64,000 nucleotides of DNA from Cycas panzhihuaensis (GCA_023213395.1 CM041465.1:60829741-60893740), one strand, 5' to 3'. Positions 46,907 through 59,479 are shown, numbered from the stretch's first letter. Notes: generated by a model not told the origin, from the letters alone. Program-made: numbers and translations.

Positions 46907-48260
46907 AACTATTTTAAAGTATTTGAGTGCATTACTTATGTACAATCCCTAATGAACATCGAAAGAAGTTAGATTACAAGAGTTTGAAGCGTATTTTCAT
47001 GCGGCACTCACAAGAGAGTAAGGCTTACAAAGTTTGAGATCCATAGGGAAAGAAACATTTGATCAATCAAGATGTTTAGTTTGATAAGTTATCAATGTAC
47101 CATGCTAAAAAAAACATCTAAAGATAAGTTTTATCCCTCATTTCTTCCTTTTCCTAGTTAGTTTATCAATAGACCTATTGATAAGTGTGTTGAGGTTCAG
47201 GAGCCTAACATTGTATCGTAGTCAAAAGTAATACCAAGTGGATGCACTGATGGGGAGATATTATATGATGAGACATGGATAACATCCCATGTTTTTTTAT
47301 AGGTGAGGAGGACTATTGAAGACTCCAGTATGATGGCAGAAGAGCTTATAAATGGTCAATTAACAAGAAGATAACATACTAGTTAAACTCTTGTGATGGG
47401 TACCAATGACTCTAATGATCTTATTTCCTATGAAAAGGTGAAATCACACCCATGATAGAGAGCTATAATGGAGGAGGAGTATAACTTAATTATGAAGAAT
47501 GATACTTAGGATCTAGCCCCTTTACCTCCCTCCAAGAACCTAGTCAGTTATAAGTGGGTTTACAAGATGAAATTTCACTTTAATAGAGATGTAGACAAGT
47601 ATAAGGCTTGACTTGTTACATAAGGCTTCAAATAGAAAGAAGGAATTTATTATAAGGAGACATTTACACTAGACTCCAAGATGTCGATAATCTAATTCAT
47701 CCTCACTTTAGTAACTATGTATAGTTAGGAGTTTTACTAGATCGAAGTTAAGTTTATATTCCTTAATGAAGACTTAAAAGAGGAAATCTATTTGAAAGAG
47801 GAAATCTACATGGCTCAATCTCTTGGATTTGTCAAGAAAGGTCAGGAGCATTTAGTGTGTGTTGATTGAAGAAATCTCTTTATGGCCTAAAATAAGCACC
47901 ACATGCTTGGTATAAGAAGATTGATATTAGATTGAAAGAAGATGGATTTGTGGCAGTAGAATTAGAGTCAATTCATTATATTTGAAATAGTGGAACTATA
48001 ATAGTTATTTTTGTGTTATATGTTGATGACCTTATTCTTATAGGTAATTGTAATAAGACTACTACAACTATAAAGTCCTATTTAGGACACATTTTTAATA
48101 TGATAGGTCTTAGGAAACTCCATTAGTTCTTAGGCATTAATATAAGGTAGCTAGAGGATCATGTCATGATGTCATAAGTAAGGTATGCTGCAAACCTACT
48201 TAAGAGATTCAACATGAAGGATTACAAACTAGAGAAGACACCATGTGTGAAGGGCATAAA
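46907..48260 (+). pseudogene. C5 integrase C-terminus and reverse transcriptase, broken
   Basis: After TSD CCATT the reading resumes (YFKVFECITYV...), then the 'FMRHSQESKAYK'-type block near 47000. RT motifs: NYKWVYKMK near 47540-47570, EEIYMAQSLGFVKKG near 47800-47840, [27 protein letters not shown] and an intact active site VLYVDDLILIGN near 48010-48045. Many stops and frame changes. Confidence 0.85.
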
Positions 48261-49216
48261 ACTTCTGAAGGATATAAACAAGCCTATTATAGAAGGGACT
48301 TTATATCTGCAAGTGTAGGGAGTTTGATTTATTTAACTTATATCAAGCATGATATTACTTATGCTATTGGATTAGTTTCTCATTTTATGCAAAGTCCCTA
48401 AGAGCCTTATTAGGTCACTTTCAAAAGAATTCTGAAGTATATGAAGGGAACACTCAATCTTAACTTTGAATACCTTTGTGTTGGATAGGAAAATGTGCAT
48501 GGCTATATAGATGAAGATTAAGGTGGAGACATAGAAGATTAGAAATCAACTATAAGTTATATTTTTGGTATTGACAATGGTTTTGTATCATGATAGACCA
48601 AAAAGCAGACCACCATCACATTGTCTTTTATAGAGGTTGAGTACCAAGGACTAAGTATTGGTATGAGGGAAGTTGTATGGTTTTAGGTACCATTGGAGAT
48701 GCTTGTGATTGCTTCTAGAACAACTATTATATATTTTAATAATTAGGGTGCTATTCGACTTCTAAAGAATCCAAATTTTCACACACACACAAATCATATC
48801 AAGATCTAACACCATTACATCTTTGAGGAGATCAGATTAGAAAAGTTGCAGGTTAAATTTTATCCAAGTGAGTAATAACTTATAGACATGTTCACTAAGG
48901 CTCTCACTAAATATCACTTCATCAAAATTTATATATAATTAGGATTGAGTGAGGTTATCCTTAAGGGGAGATCTATTAATAAGGATAATGTATATCGACA
49001 TTGATAACAAACATTTAATTCCTATTAACAAGACAAAGCTATTAACAAAGGATAATCTAGACCCCATTGACAAGACTATCAACATTGACATGATAGTCTA
49101 TCAACCTGTCAACAAGAATAAGGGTAAGGTAAAATAGTCTTAGTCGATGCATATTGAGAATAAGAGTTGTTAACATGCAAACTACTAACAAGACCCACAT
49201 TAACATTAAGAGAAGA
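48261..49216 (+). pseudogene. C5 RNase H, broken
   Basis: Remnants include SLIYLTYIKHDITYAIGLVS-like text near 48320-48380, ILKYMKGTLNLNFEY near 48430-48465, and near the end a 'HIFEEIRLEKLQVKFYPS' block around 48810-48865 and DMFTKALTKYHFIK near 48887-48925. ATTAAGAGAAGA (49205-49216) is the polypurine tract. The frames shift repeatedly. A 62-residue frame at 48949-49137 lies between RNase H and LTR. Confidence 0.75.
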
Positions 49217-49305
49217 TGTTAGAGTGGTCATTAGTGGACTCGACCTCTTAATTATTAATGCGGCATGTGGCATGATGAGATGTAAGTTGATGATTAGATT
49301 ATGTT
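49217..49305 (+). repeat. C5 3' LTR, truncated
   Basis: TGTTAGAGTGGTCATTAGTGG matches 36332 onward, with 'gacctcttaattattaatg' and 'gagatgtaagtt' blocks; homology ends near 49305, where C11 begins. Confidence 0.8.
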
Positions 49306-49632
49306 ATCTCTCTCCTTCAAATCTTTATCACCTTGCTCCTTGCTCAGTTTCTTAAGAAAATAGTGTTTGACATATCAATCTAGCCTCAGTTTGGCTTTTT
49401 GTTAAATCTACTTTAATACCATGTTGAAAACCAAATTGAGAAAATAAATGATCTTTATTAATTCATGAGACAGAAATGATCTCTCTTGTATACAATAGGT
49501 TTATATAATAAATCCAATTCATGTATGAAAAGTATCACTTTAAGACAGAAGAGGGACAATGATACATAACCCTTAATTTACATAAAGATCACTGCAGTAT
49601 AAGTATTAGGATAAAACATTAATACTTTAATA
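49306..49632 (-). repeat. C11: LTR and primer site of a truncated minus-strand Copia
   Basis: CTTTAATACCA at 49411-49421 is a minus-strand primer site (TGGTATTAAAG), followed by TGTTGAAAACC, the LTR edge. The LTR plausibly ends near 49632 (ACTTTAATA, decayed TTAACA). 49306-49410 would be its leader; the rest of the element is missing at the junction with the C5 LTR. Confidence 0.55.
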
Positions 49633-49809
49633 GTTTGGTGTAAGAACTAGGTCATTTTGGGAGAGGAATTAAAAGTTAGGATCCAACCATGAAAACTAGG
49701 GTGAAAACAATACTTGATTACTAAGAAATTAGTGAAACACTATACTAAATTTTTTAACTTATGCATCTATTGAAGACTAAAGTAGTTCAAATGTCCTATT
49801 ATTTTAAGT

Positions 49810-51112
49810 TAAAGTTTTATTTTTGGAGATATAATAAGGAATGCTCTTTGTACTTTAGAGTGACCTTGCAGTTTATACAAATTATTTATCTCTAATTCCT
49901 ATAGATATAACCTTATTCTATTTGACTTGAACCATGCATTATCCTTGAGCAAACATAATGACCATATTTTATTATTCAATTTCACCCTATAAGGTAGGAC
50001 TTTAGATTAGGTATATAAAGCATATTCTCTAGGTAACACTTCTCATAGTTTGGCATGTTGATGGATATATTTCCTATTCCAACTACCTCAAGATCTAAAT
50101 CATCTTCCATGGTGACTTTTTTATTACTTTCCACATTTCTTAAAACTAGTCTAGCCAACCAATCATGTGTTTAGATGTACCAAAATTAATAGACTAGACA
50201 TTGTATATATTTGATTGCATTTAAAATAAAACAATGAAGAGTTTATTTCCTATCTCTACATATTTATTCCCTATTGCATGTGAAATATATCCTTTTTGAC
50301 CAATAGGATATTGTTGCCTTTAGTACTACTATTATTAAGGTTGTCATTATGATTGTTACTATTGATATTATTGTTGCCATAATTCCTAATAGTTTTTCTT
50401 TATGTGCCTCAACTTATTATAATAAAAACTCTTTAGAATATACAATTTTTTTCTCTTCTATTCTAGTTGCTAGTGATCTAGATGACTCATTGTTTAAGTC
50501 CATCATCTTTTTCTCATGTTCAAGTAACAAAAATTGCAATGAATTAAATTTCATAGTGGAGATTTATCCGCTAGTGTTAGAGTGGTGGTAAAGTACTCAT
50601 ATGTAACAAATAGACTCCTCAAAATGAAAGTTATTATATTTGATTCTAATATGGTTTCTCTAATAGTAATTATATGGTCTTGAATAGATTTAATATATCA
50701 TAGATGGTCCATCATCTATCCTATAAGTTCTAAGCTCTACAACTGATTCCCCAACTTTGAGGCTCTTGTATCACCCTCGTGTTCAAATAGGTTGATGGTA
50801 TCCTAGGTTTTCTTAGGGATAGCGACACCTCAGATTTTTATAATGAGGATATGACTAATAGACAAACTTATAATACCAAAGGTAATTCTCAACTTTGCTC
50901 CATGATTAACTCTAAAATTTGCATCATCTCTTAGTTTAATTATGAAAGCATTGATTTATATATTTGTATTTACCTACAATTAAGTTATTTAAGTGCTTCC
51001 ACAAATCATTTAATGTAAATAAACTATACATTTGATGTTTCCATATAGTAGAATAATTAGAACCAATTAATTGTTTAGTAATAGATCCCATTCTACCACC
51101 CTTGGTTGCCAT
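49810..51112 (-). pseudogene. C6: Copia gag and protease remnant
   Basis: Gag starts MATKGGRMGSITKQLIGSNY at 51112, continuing STIWKHQMYSLFTLNDLWKH, typical of the Copia gag N-terminus. Much-broken gag runs to about 50250. Protease region near 49960-50170: KVTMEDDLDLEVVGIGNISI, CYLENMLYIPNLKSYLIG. Integrase and pol are missing on the left. No LTR can be tied to it. A plus-strand 80-residue frame at 50349-50591 is a shadow. Confidence 0.75.
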
Positions 51113-52140
51113 TGTTAAAAAAATAGTGTCCTATTAGGTTAAAGCTTAGCCTATAATTGAAACTAATAAGAGATTATTATCTTACACTTGTATCCCTATA
51201 AAAATAGTAAATAAAAATAATAAATAATCATTAAAAATCTAATGAAAATGTTGTCCAATGTCCTTAGTCTACAAATGGGTAGTTGAAATATGCCTAATCA
51301 CTTCCTTAGTCTACCGATAGGTAGCCAGAATAAACTCTAAAAGATAGAATTTATAATTTTCTTCAAAAAATAATATAAAAATGGTCCACATGACTACTAT
51401 AGAACAAAAGAGCTTAAAAAAATATGAGATACTATGTTTTTAATTTTTAAGAATGATTGTTAGATAAGCTTGAAAGGACTTATCCCCTTTTCTCCTTTCA
51501 CTCCTCATGACTTGTTTGAGTGCTAAAGCATTGGATCTCAAAATTTATGAAAACTAGTTTAATGTTTCCAAACTTAAGAAAAACAAAAAATACTTTTAGC
51601 CAAAGTAGGATATTCATTGAATATTCTCTACATGCATTATAATTTCCTATTTGGTATTTTAAAAATTTATGATTTTTATATTGATTTTCTTAAATTTTTT
51701 GAATGATTTTTGTATGTCAAATATTTTAGTGTCTTTTCATGTGAGTTTTTATCTTCTATTTTCTCTTGGGCTTGTGTTTCAAGCTATTGCTCATCATTCA
51801 ACATTTAACTTCTACATGTCATACTAGCTTATTTTCTATTTACCACATTCAAATTGTCTACATTTAATACATTGCTTCAACACATTTGTTGTATTCACAT
51901 CTTTTGCTTAATATTTGATTTAACATTTCCCTTTCACATAATACCAATGTTTCCTGTGATGGTGTCTCAACGACTACTTTCAAATGGAGTTTTATTAGTA
52001 TTTAAATGTTTGTCTTTACTTAAACCATTTAATCATATGGAGTATGCTTTGTTTATCATCTCATTGTTCTTTAAAAAAATTTAAACTAGGTATTTCTTTA
52101 TTAAGGAAAATACCAATTTCTTTTCATTGATTTGCTGCTG
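51113..52140. other. No recognised feature; probably C6 leader
   Basis: AT-rich. Two partial copies of 'ccttagtctac...gataggtag' occur at 51267-51313. The hydrophobic 76-residue plus-strand frame at 51854-52084 is T-rich and not assigned. Confidence 0.4.
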
Positions 52141-52149
52141 ATGTCTTCT

Positions 52150-52700
52150 CATGTACTTCACTCAATCATGGCTATAAACATAAATGTGACTCAAAATAAA
52201 ACCATTGTGGATTAACTTGATGACATTCTCACTAAGGCATTGGTTCATGAGAGGTTCAAGATATTTAGAAAGCTCTTATTAGTGAGAGAGAATGAATTAT
52301 ACATTATGAGGGAGTGTTAAAAATAATATCTAATTCTAACTCATTCTTTTCTTCAAGTTAACTAATGAGCCACATTAGGTAGGTTCTCTTGGGTGTTATA
52401 TTTCTATATTTATGCTTTCATATATAAGAGCATGCATGATTTGTACTTTGATATTTCCTTGTTTTACTACTTTGTTATTTGCTCACACTCTCATTATTAA
52501 TGAGGAATGATCTTACCCTCATCAATAGATCAAGGGATCAATATTGATCTAATGAGAGTAGACTGATAGCCATTGTATTTATTTGTGATATAATGCAAGA
52601 TTATTTCTTGTAAATCATTGTACAATTGAGCTTGAGAAATTTGCTCTTATTTACTTATTATTTTCACTCTGATTCACTCATATTTTTAATAGGAAGTTGT
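52150..52700 (+). mobile_element. C10: 3' end of a plus-strand Copia (RNase H tail and LTR)
   Basis: Near 52220-52310 the plus strand reads DDILTKALVHERFKIFRKLL, LVRENELYIMREC and a stop, the C-terminus of Copia RNase H (ADIxTKAL..ERF). It is followed by polypurine tract ATTATGAGGGAG and an LTR from 52315 (TGTTAAAAATAATATC), with an end near 52700. The rest of the element is lost. Confidence 0.7.
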
Positions 52701-52771
52701 TTATTGAAGCCCTAAATCTTTGGATCAAAATAAAGTAGACATTTAAATTGAGGATTATGATCCACAATTCT

Positions 52772-53088
52772 TGTTAGAAATGATGTTAATTCATTACATA
52801 ATTATTGATGATATTTCTTTTAAACTTGATGTTACATATTGTAACTCTTAAATTCATTGTAATACTCACCTTCTATTATTAATCTTTGACTTTGCTCTAA
52901 TATATGTAAGCTTGCATAATGTATCATGGAGTTTCCTATTTATATTCATTGCCTCCACTCATGCATTAGTGAAGTTTATTGAGTATGAGCTATGAAATGT
53001 AAGTCTATTATCTTGTCATTCTTTATGTTTGTGAGCTTGTATTATTTATTTTCTATAGCTTATTTTCTCTCAATCGTTTATTTTAACA
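52772..53088 (+). repeat. C7 5' LTR
   Basis: TGTTAGAAATGATG ... TTATTTTAACA, about 317 bp, defined by canonical ends and the primer site at its right; no second copy in the window. Confidence 0.6.
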
Positions 53089-53101
53089 TGGTATTTGAGC
53101 C
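53089..53101 (+). promoter_or_regulatory. C7 primer binding site
   Basis: TGGTATTTGAGCC: two changes from TGGTATCAGAGCC, directly after the LTR. Confidence 0.8.
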
Positions 53102-54199
53102 AAGGTTTGTTCTATGATTATGAAATGTTTCTAAATTACTAAAAGTTTTGTTGTTCTCCTTTGCATATATTCATTGCTACTAATAAAGATATCGCTACTT
53201 TATGAGGTTGTTTTGTATCATTTTCTTCATGAAAATTTGTGCTTATTGATGTTAGGTATTGTTGGACAGTATTTTACACTGTTATACAAATTTTTTTGTA
53301 GGTTTTAAGCACACCCACATTAAGATTTATTTGTTTAGGCAAATTTTTAGATATTTTTTTTTTTACTTATTTAAGGGCACAAATTATCAAATTGGCTAGA
53401 AAGACTATCACCAACATGCTCAGAAGGGTTTGAAACCCCTATTTTGAGTTATTATTTGCCCAAATTCATCAAAAATTAAACACAAATAGAGATTGTCTTC
53501 TATTTTGTAATCTTTTTTAGTTTTCTTTTGGGAGTGATTTTTATCTACTAGTTATGCATATGGTTTTAATTTTTTATGAGATTTGGAGCTAAGTAAGATT
53601 CTTAAAGCAAATTGAAGTCAATTTACTAAGGCATTTTTGCAAGAGTTTCTTTTTTTTGGCAACTTCAGTTGCTTATATCTTCTTTGATTCTCAATCTTTT
53701 TCAAAAATTATTTTTGTAGTGTCTTCATCTACGTAAAATCTAAGTGGCTTTATGATTTTGTAATATTTAGAGTACTATTTAATGAGAAATATGAAATTGG
53801 TCCTTGGATGAATCATTGTTGCTATATTTATTTATTTTTTAATCATAAATTATTTTTAATGTATTAAAACTGTATTAAAATTAGAATAGTTTTTGTGAAT
53901 ATTTATTTTTTAAATTGTTGAACTTTATAAGGTGAAAATTAGATTTTATTTTAGTCAATTTTTAGGGTTCTTAATCATTATTTTTTGTTAGTTTTAAATG
54001 ATATGCATTGTACAAGACCTTGTAACCTCTGAGTTAGCTTATAAAACTCATGTTTGTAGTCTTATTTTATGCTTTTATTTATTTTTCTATTTTTCTTTAA
54101 AGATATTAAGTGTAAATATTTCAAGCTATATATTACTTAATTCACATAAATTAAAAGGCAAAAAATATGCAATTTAAAAATTCAAGATTTTTAACATTT

Positions 54200-54545
54200 T
54201 GACTTTAAAAAGATTGATGAAGATTATTGATAAAACTGAATCAAAACTAATTGTCACAACTAAGACGTTGACCATTATTATAATGATAGATAAAGATATA
54301 CTTAATTAAGAGGATCATAACCAAGAGGCCTTAGCCATCATTAGTTTGTCAATCATAGATGACTTCATCACATATTTATAAGGAAATGACTTATCATATA
54401 GAGCATGGTAGACTTCTAAAGACCTTTTAGAAGCAAAAAAAGAGATTCTAGTTTTGTACCTAAAGTGTCTTTTGTATTCTTATAAAATAACCACTAAAGA
54501 CTCTATATTCTTACGTGTTAAAATTGAAGGAGATTAAAGATTAAC
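54200..54545 (+). pseudogene. C7 gag remnant, truncated
   Basis: Reads ALAIISLSIIDDFITYL, DLSYRAW*TSKDLLEAKKEI, LVLYLKCLLYSYKITTKDSI, FLRVKIEGD, matching the central Copia gag block (Ala-x-x-x-Ile ... Ala-Trp-x-x-Leu ... Leu). One stop replaces Gln or Trp. Ends at the Gypsy LTR. Confidence 0.65.
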
Positions 54546-54549
54546 TTAT

Positions 54550-54946
54550 TGTAATTAGTGGAACATGTATTCCTAATAATTCTCCTCATACACTAAAATA
54601 GTAATGGAAAGTACATAGAGAAAAGGTGGCACTTTTATTAAATTATAAAGCAGATTACAGTAATGAACTTACAATGGACTCAATGGACACTAAAGGGAGT
54701 ACTGAAGTATAATATCTCAAGGAATCAAATTACATAACCACCTCTTACTACAATCTATGACCCTTAAATAAACAAAAGAGGGTCTTTCTCCAAACAACTC
54801 TATTTGCAAGCTAAACGGCCTTATATTTTATTGAAGGATTTAATGACTTGCATATAAAGTTTACTGGCTAACACTAACACTTAACTACTTAATGGTTTAA
54901 TGCTTGTTAGTGCTCCATTCCACTAATAAAATATAGTCATATAACA
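54550..54946 (-). repeat. Gypsy 3' LTR
   Basis: On the minus strand it begins TGTTATATGACTATATTTTA right after the purine tract AAAGGGGGGT (plus 54947-54956). The left end TGTAATTAGTGG (minus ...CTAATTACA) is a best guess, since the partner LTR is outside the window. Confidence 0.65.
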
Positions 54947-54959
54947 ACCCCCCTTTGAG

Positions 54960-55095
54960 AATTTGACTTATTGAAACATTAGAGATAAGGGTGTTACTTG
55001 ACGAATTCATCTAACTCCCAAGTTACTTCTTTTGTATCACAACTAATCCACTATACCAAATACTCAGAGATAGTTTGATTCTAAAGATGACATTG
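54960..55095 (-). pseudogene. Gypsy integrase chromodomain and polyprotein C-terminus
   Basis: Minus strand: NQTISEYLV*WISCDTKEVT, WELDEFVK*HPYL. This fits the chromodomain signature (I.EYLV.W.....E.TWE....F), which in chromoviruses directs integration to methylated-histone chromatin. Both stops sit where Gln is common. It is interrupted at 55096 by C4. Confidence 0.82.
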
Positions 55096-55407
55096 TGAAG
55101 GAAAGATGGATCTAGGGAATAAATCACTCACATGTATATAATGGAAATGGAGAAAGAAAAGGAGATGAAACAAGATATGAGAGCAAGCTTGGAGGTGAGA
55201 ATGAATAATGACTCCCTCCTTGAGATTTCGCCTTTTATTATTAAGGGTGAGCATTATGGTTAGGATTTTTCTGCCTACTGACATGAACCCGAAATTACAT
55301 CAAAATACACATAAAGTGTATTTCATTAAGAGACTAATGCTAATAAATATATCCTAAGGTCATATAATTAATTTACATAAATGACCTTGATACATTAACC
55401 TGTTTCA
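55096..55407 (-). repeat. C4 3' LTR
   Basis: 312 bp, TGAAGGAAAGATGG ... CTGTTTCA. ATCCCCCCTTAACGGTGG follows at 55408 (minus AAGGGGGGAT polypurine tract). Confidence 0.95.
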
Positions 55408-55889
55408 ATCCCCCCTTAACGGTGGAAGGTGATTTTTAAGAAAATCTATTCTCTGAGGTCTTCATTTGAGCCTCATTATTATATTGAAATTCTAAATGAC
55501 ACTTTTGTGGGAAAACCCTCATGGGGAATAAAAACCCATGGACTTTCTAAGATCTATAGCCCCTTTTATAAATCAAAATGACTAAGGTGGCTCTTTAATG
55601 TAGCCTAATAGCTAAGTAGCTTAAATGTGCAACTTAATCTGCTAAGTCTCTATATATTATTTAGTCATCCCTTATGCCCTTTTGGGTTTTCACAGGTTTA
55701 GATTTTCCAAAACTAGTACAACCCTTATCTTTCTGTACCCACATGGGGTTTTCATAAATAGGATAAAGCAAAGACTTACTCTTATTCTTCTGTACTCACA
55801 AGGGATTTTCACGAAGAGAATAGAGTATGATGATCCTATTGCCATCTTTATTGATCAATCAAAGATGGAGCCCTAAGGATGAGTTGCCT

Positions 55890-57400
55890 TCAAAACCATT
55901 TAAAATTCACCTTTTCCAATGGTTTGGTGAAGATATCGGCCACTTGATCTATTGTGGGGTGGTATTCTGGTTGAATTGTATCGTCATAAATAAGTTCTCT
56001 AATCTTGTGGACTTTCGTACTTATGTGTTTTGTATGATCATGAAATACAAGATTTTTCGCCATGCAAATTACTAATTAATTATCCACATAAAGACTGATA
56101 GGACTTGTTTAGGTGATATTCAATATTTCTAATAATTTTCTAAGCCATATCACCTCCTTGTTGGTCTCATAAGCAACAATGTATTTAGTTTCGATAATTA
56201 AATCTACAACTATCTTCTACTGTCTGGATGTCTATGATATTGGTGCTATTATAAGAAACGTTACATACCTAGACCTAGATCTTCCTATATCTTTATCTCC
56301 TGCAAAGTTTGAGTCTATGTATGTAAAAAGCTTGAAGTCTGAATTAGGTTCATATAATAGACCATATTTGCTAGTCGTTTTAAGGTATTTGAACACTCAC
56401 ACTACTGCCTGCTAATGATTTTGCTTAGGATTTGTCATATAATGAGTAAGAATGCTGATAAAGTGTGCAATATCTGGCCCTATATTGGTAGTGTAGATGA
56501 GACTACCTACAAGTTTCCTATAGAGTGTTGTGTCTACCTCCTTAGTATCACCTTTAGCTAAGAGTTTGGTATTAAGGTCCATAGGTAACATCACTGGTCG
56601 AGCATGTTCTAACTAAAACTTGGTTAGAAGATCGTTGATGTGTTTTTCTTAAGAGAGGAAAATTTTTCCATTCTTTCATGCTACTCTAATTCCCAAGTAA
56701 TATTTCATCAAACCGAGGTTAGACAATTTAAATGTTTTGCCAAGGTCCCCTTTCAACTAGCTTATTATCTTTTCACTATTACCTATTACTAGCATGTCAT
56801 CCACAAAGATTATGAGATAAGTGAATTTATCCTTATGGTGCTTGATGAACACTATTACAATAATATCTTGGTAGTCACAAACCTCGTATCCAAGTTACCT
56901 CATTCTTTTAGACAACTTGGAAAACCAAGCACGAGGGGCTTGTTTAAGGCCATACAAGGACTTTTTGAGCCTGCAAATCTTATGCTCTTGACCTTTGATC
57001 TCATATCCTTCTAGCTAATCCATGTAAATTTTTTCTTCAAGATCTCCATTGAGAAACACAGTGTTAGTATCAAGTTGGTGGATTTTCCAACCCTGTTGAG
57101 CAGCCAAGGCCATAAGAGTTCTAATTGTAGGCGACTTTATTGTAGGTGCAAAGACTTCAGTGTAGTTGATGCCTTCCCTTTGTGTAAATCCTTTACCTAC
57201 CAACCTCGCCTTATATTTTCTAAGAGTGCCATCTGATCTATATTTGTTTTTGAACACCCATTCATTTTGAACTACCTTTCTGCCAAGTGATAGATCCACA
57301 AGCTCCCATGTACCGTTCTTGATAAGAGATTGGTACTCTTTATTCATGGAATTTCTCTAAACTGTATGTTTTATAGCTTCTTGGTACATTAAGGGCTCTT
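55890..57400 (-). pseudogene. C4 reverse transcriptase and RNase H, broken
   Basis: The open segment 57015-57347 is the RT N-terminus: NGTWELVDLSLGRKVVQNEW, KYRSDGTLRKYKARLVGKGF, TQREGINYTEVFAPTIKSPT, LNGDLEEKIYM. The active site FVDDMLVIGNS lies near 56780-56803. The open segment 56412-56594 gives LYRKLVGSLIYTTNIGPDIA. RNase H ends with STKVHKIRELIYDDTIQPEY and ADIFTKPLEKVNFKW near 55900-55990. Frames shift between segments. Confidence 0.92.
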
Positions 57401-57599
57401 CATTAAGAGTAAGGTGTAGTTCTACTAGTTCAAGATCAGTATATAATGATTCCTACATCCTTGCTCTATGGGCACTTTGAGTGCCAGTTTTGCCTACCTC
57501 ATGTAGTCTTATGTCTTTATTGAGCTAGTGGGCTTCTCGAGATCCTTGAGTTGGGAATGAGGTCCTCATTTCCTCAACTTCTTGGTTCTTATCTTGTTC

Positions 57600-59290
57600 A
57601 TTAAAATGATTATTTTATGAGGATGATGTTGATGCGCCTGAGGAAGATGGTCCTTCTACCACTATTTTGCCTTTGATGACTGAAGGTGGAGAGGATGATT
57701 CTTCTATAATGGCTTTGCCTTTGTCAACTCAACTATCTTCAAAAGATGGTGCTGGATGTACACTCATCAATTTAGAGTCATAGCTTATGTCCTCCAAGGC
57801 TCTATTGTCAACTTCTAATATTTAGAGTAATTTATGTCTATCCCCCCCCCTCCAAAATTTTTGAATATGAACATCATACTTGATAACATGATTATAGTGA
57901 CGTGAGGGTACTTTGGAGTCTAGTTTAAGTAACTGATCCTCTATCTCTACAAAAATGTCATCTCTGGTAATGATAATTTTTCGTTGTGAAGGTATAAAGA
58001 CTTTATACCCTTTCTCAACCATAGGTAATCCAATAAAGATGCCTTTAAGTGTCCTTGGCTGGAGTTTATTTCAATCTGCATCCAAAATGTGGGCATAGTA
58101 TGTAGAGCCAAAAATTTTGAAGTAGTGAATAATGGGTGCTTGTCCTGACCACTTTTCATTAGATGATTATACTTCCTTTGATGGGCTAATAACATTGATA
58201 TAATAAACAACTATCTAGATAGCTTTGGCCCATAGGTAGGTAGGTACATTTTTATATATCAACATAGCCTGATCCATGTTCATGATTGTCTTATTCATGC
58301 ACTCGGCAACTCTATTTTGTTGTAGGGTACCTGCTACTCTTGTTTGATGCTTGATGTCATTATCTCGAAGGTATCTTTCAAACTCATTTGAGGTATATTC
58401 GCCACTATTATTAGTTTGAAGACATTTGAGTTGATAACTTAACTCTTTTTCAGTGAGGACTTTGAATTCTTTGAATACATAGAAGGCTTCATCTTTCTTG
58501 TGTAGAAAATCTACCCATACTTTTCTAGTAAAATCATCAATAAAAGAGATATAATATAATTTGTCCCTCAATGAAGGAATGGGCATTAGCCTGCACAAAT
58601 CAGAGTGTACCAATTGTAATGGATGACTCAAATTCCACTAACTTTTGGGAAAGGGTTTTCAATGAGATTTGGTAATGATATAAACTTCACATTTAAAGGG
58701 CTTAGAGGAGAATTTTGGAAGATTTAGAAAAGTGTTAGAAAGATCTCTAAGTCTATCAATATGAATATGGCCTATGAGAGCATGCCAAAGAGCTTCTAGT
58801 GACAATGTTAGATGGGTCAAGATGGAATTAAATATAAATTCTTCATCAGCATAAGGGCTTTGGGCACAATGGGCTTTAAAAGATGGAGAACCATTCAGTC
58901 GAAAGAGTTTGCCAGAGAGATATCTAGTCAAAACCACCTGATTAGTTGGAGGGTGAATGACTTGGAGAGTTTGGTCATTTACAGTTACACTTAGATCAAA
59001 TCTACAAGAGACAAGTGTGGATAAGGAAAGTAGGTTTTGTTTGAGATTAGGTATGTATAAGACATCAAACAATGTAAAATCTTCTAAGCCTGGGAGTTTC
59101 AGGTGAATGTTACCAATTCCTTCAACAGGTTGTTGTGATTTATTAGCCATGTGAACAACTCCTTGAACATTTGAGTCAAATGTTTGATATAGACTATGAT
59201 TGTATATCATATGTTGAGTTGCTCCTATATCCATGATCCATTATCCTTCAATTGAAGCCATACTATTGGCAATTCCAATAGGGCTTAGCA
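57600..59290 (-). pseudogene. C4 protease, pre-integrase and integrase, broken into open segments
   Basis: 58659-59234 (191 codons) holds protease (MDIGATQHMIYNHSL; DTGA to DIGA), FDVLYIPNLKQNLLSLSTLV and pre-integrase ALWHALIGHIHIDRLRDL. 58215-58631 (138 codons) is the integrase core: LVHSDLCRLMPIPSL, FIDDFTRKVWVDFLHKKDEA, LQTNNSGEYTSNEFERYL (second Asp now Asn), QNRVAECMNKTIMN with the Glu. 57947-58210 and 57822-58022 carry the C-terminal part. The frames are separated by single stops or small indels. Confidence 0.92.
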
Positions 59291-59479
59291 TTGGTGAAGG
59301 GAATTCACAAGTGATATATCTACATTGAGCTTTAAAGTATCTCTTTGGTTGGTCAATGGCATTTGATGCTGAAGATCCCTCAATTCTTTGAAAGTTTTCT
59401 TGTACAAAACCTGTACCACTAAAGAATTCTTCACAAATTTCTTCAACATTGTGAGCTCTATGTTTTGGTTAGAACTTTA

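Larger units (their letters stand above)
36332..49305 (+). mobile_element. Copia element C5 (plus strand), split by X, 3' LTR truncated
   Basis: 5' LTR 36332-36734, primer site 36735-36746, gag, protease and integrase to 39580. After nested X (39581-46901) integrase resumes at 46907, followed by RT, RNase H and a 3' LTR start at 49217 that matches the 5' LTR for about 90 bp before being lost near 49305. TSDs cannot be checked because the right end is missing. It cuts C8 at 36331, so it inserted after C8. Confidence 0.9.
52772..54549 (+). mobile_element. C7: 5' part of a plus-strand Copia, cut by the Gypsy element
   Basis: 5' LTR 52772-53088, primer site 53089-53101, about 1.1 kb leader, then a gag remnant ending where the Gypsy LTR begins (about 54550). 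The remainder presumably lies beyond the Gypsy element, outside the window. Confidence 0.7.
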
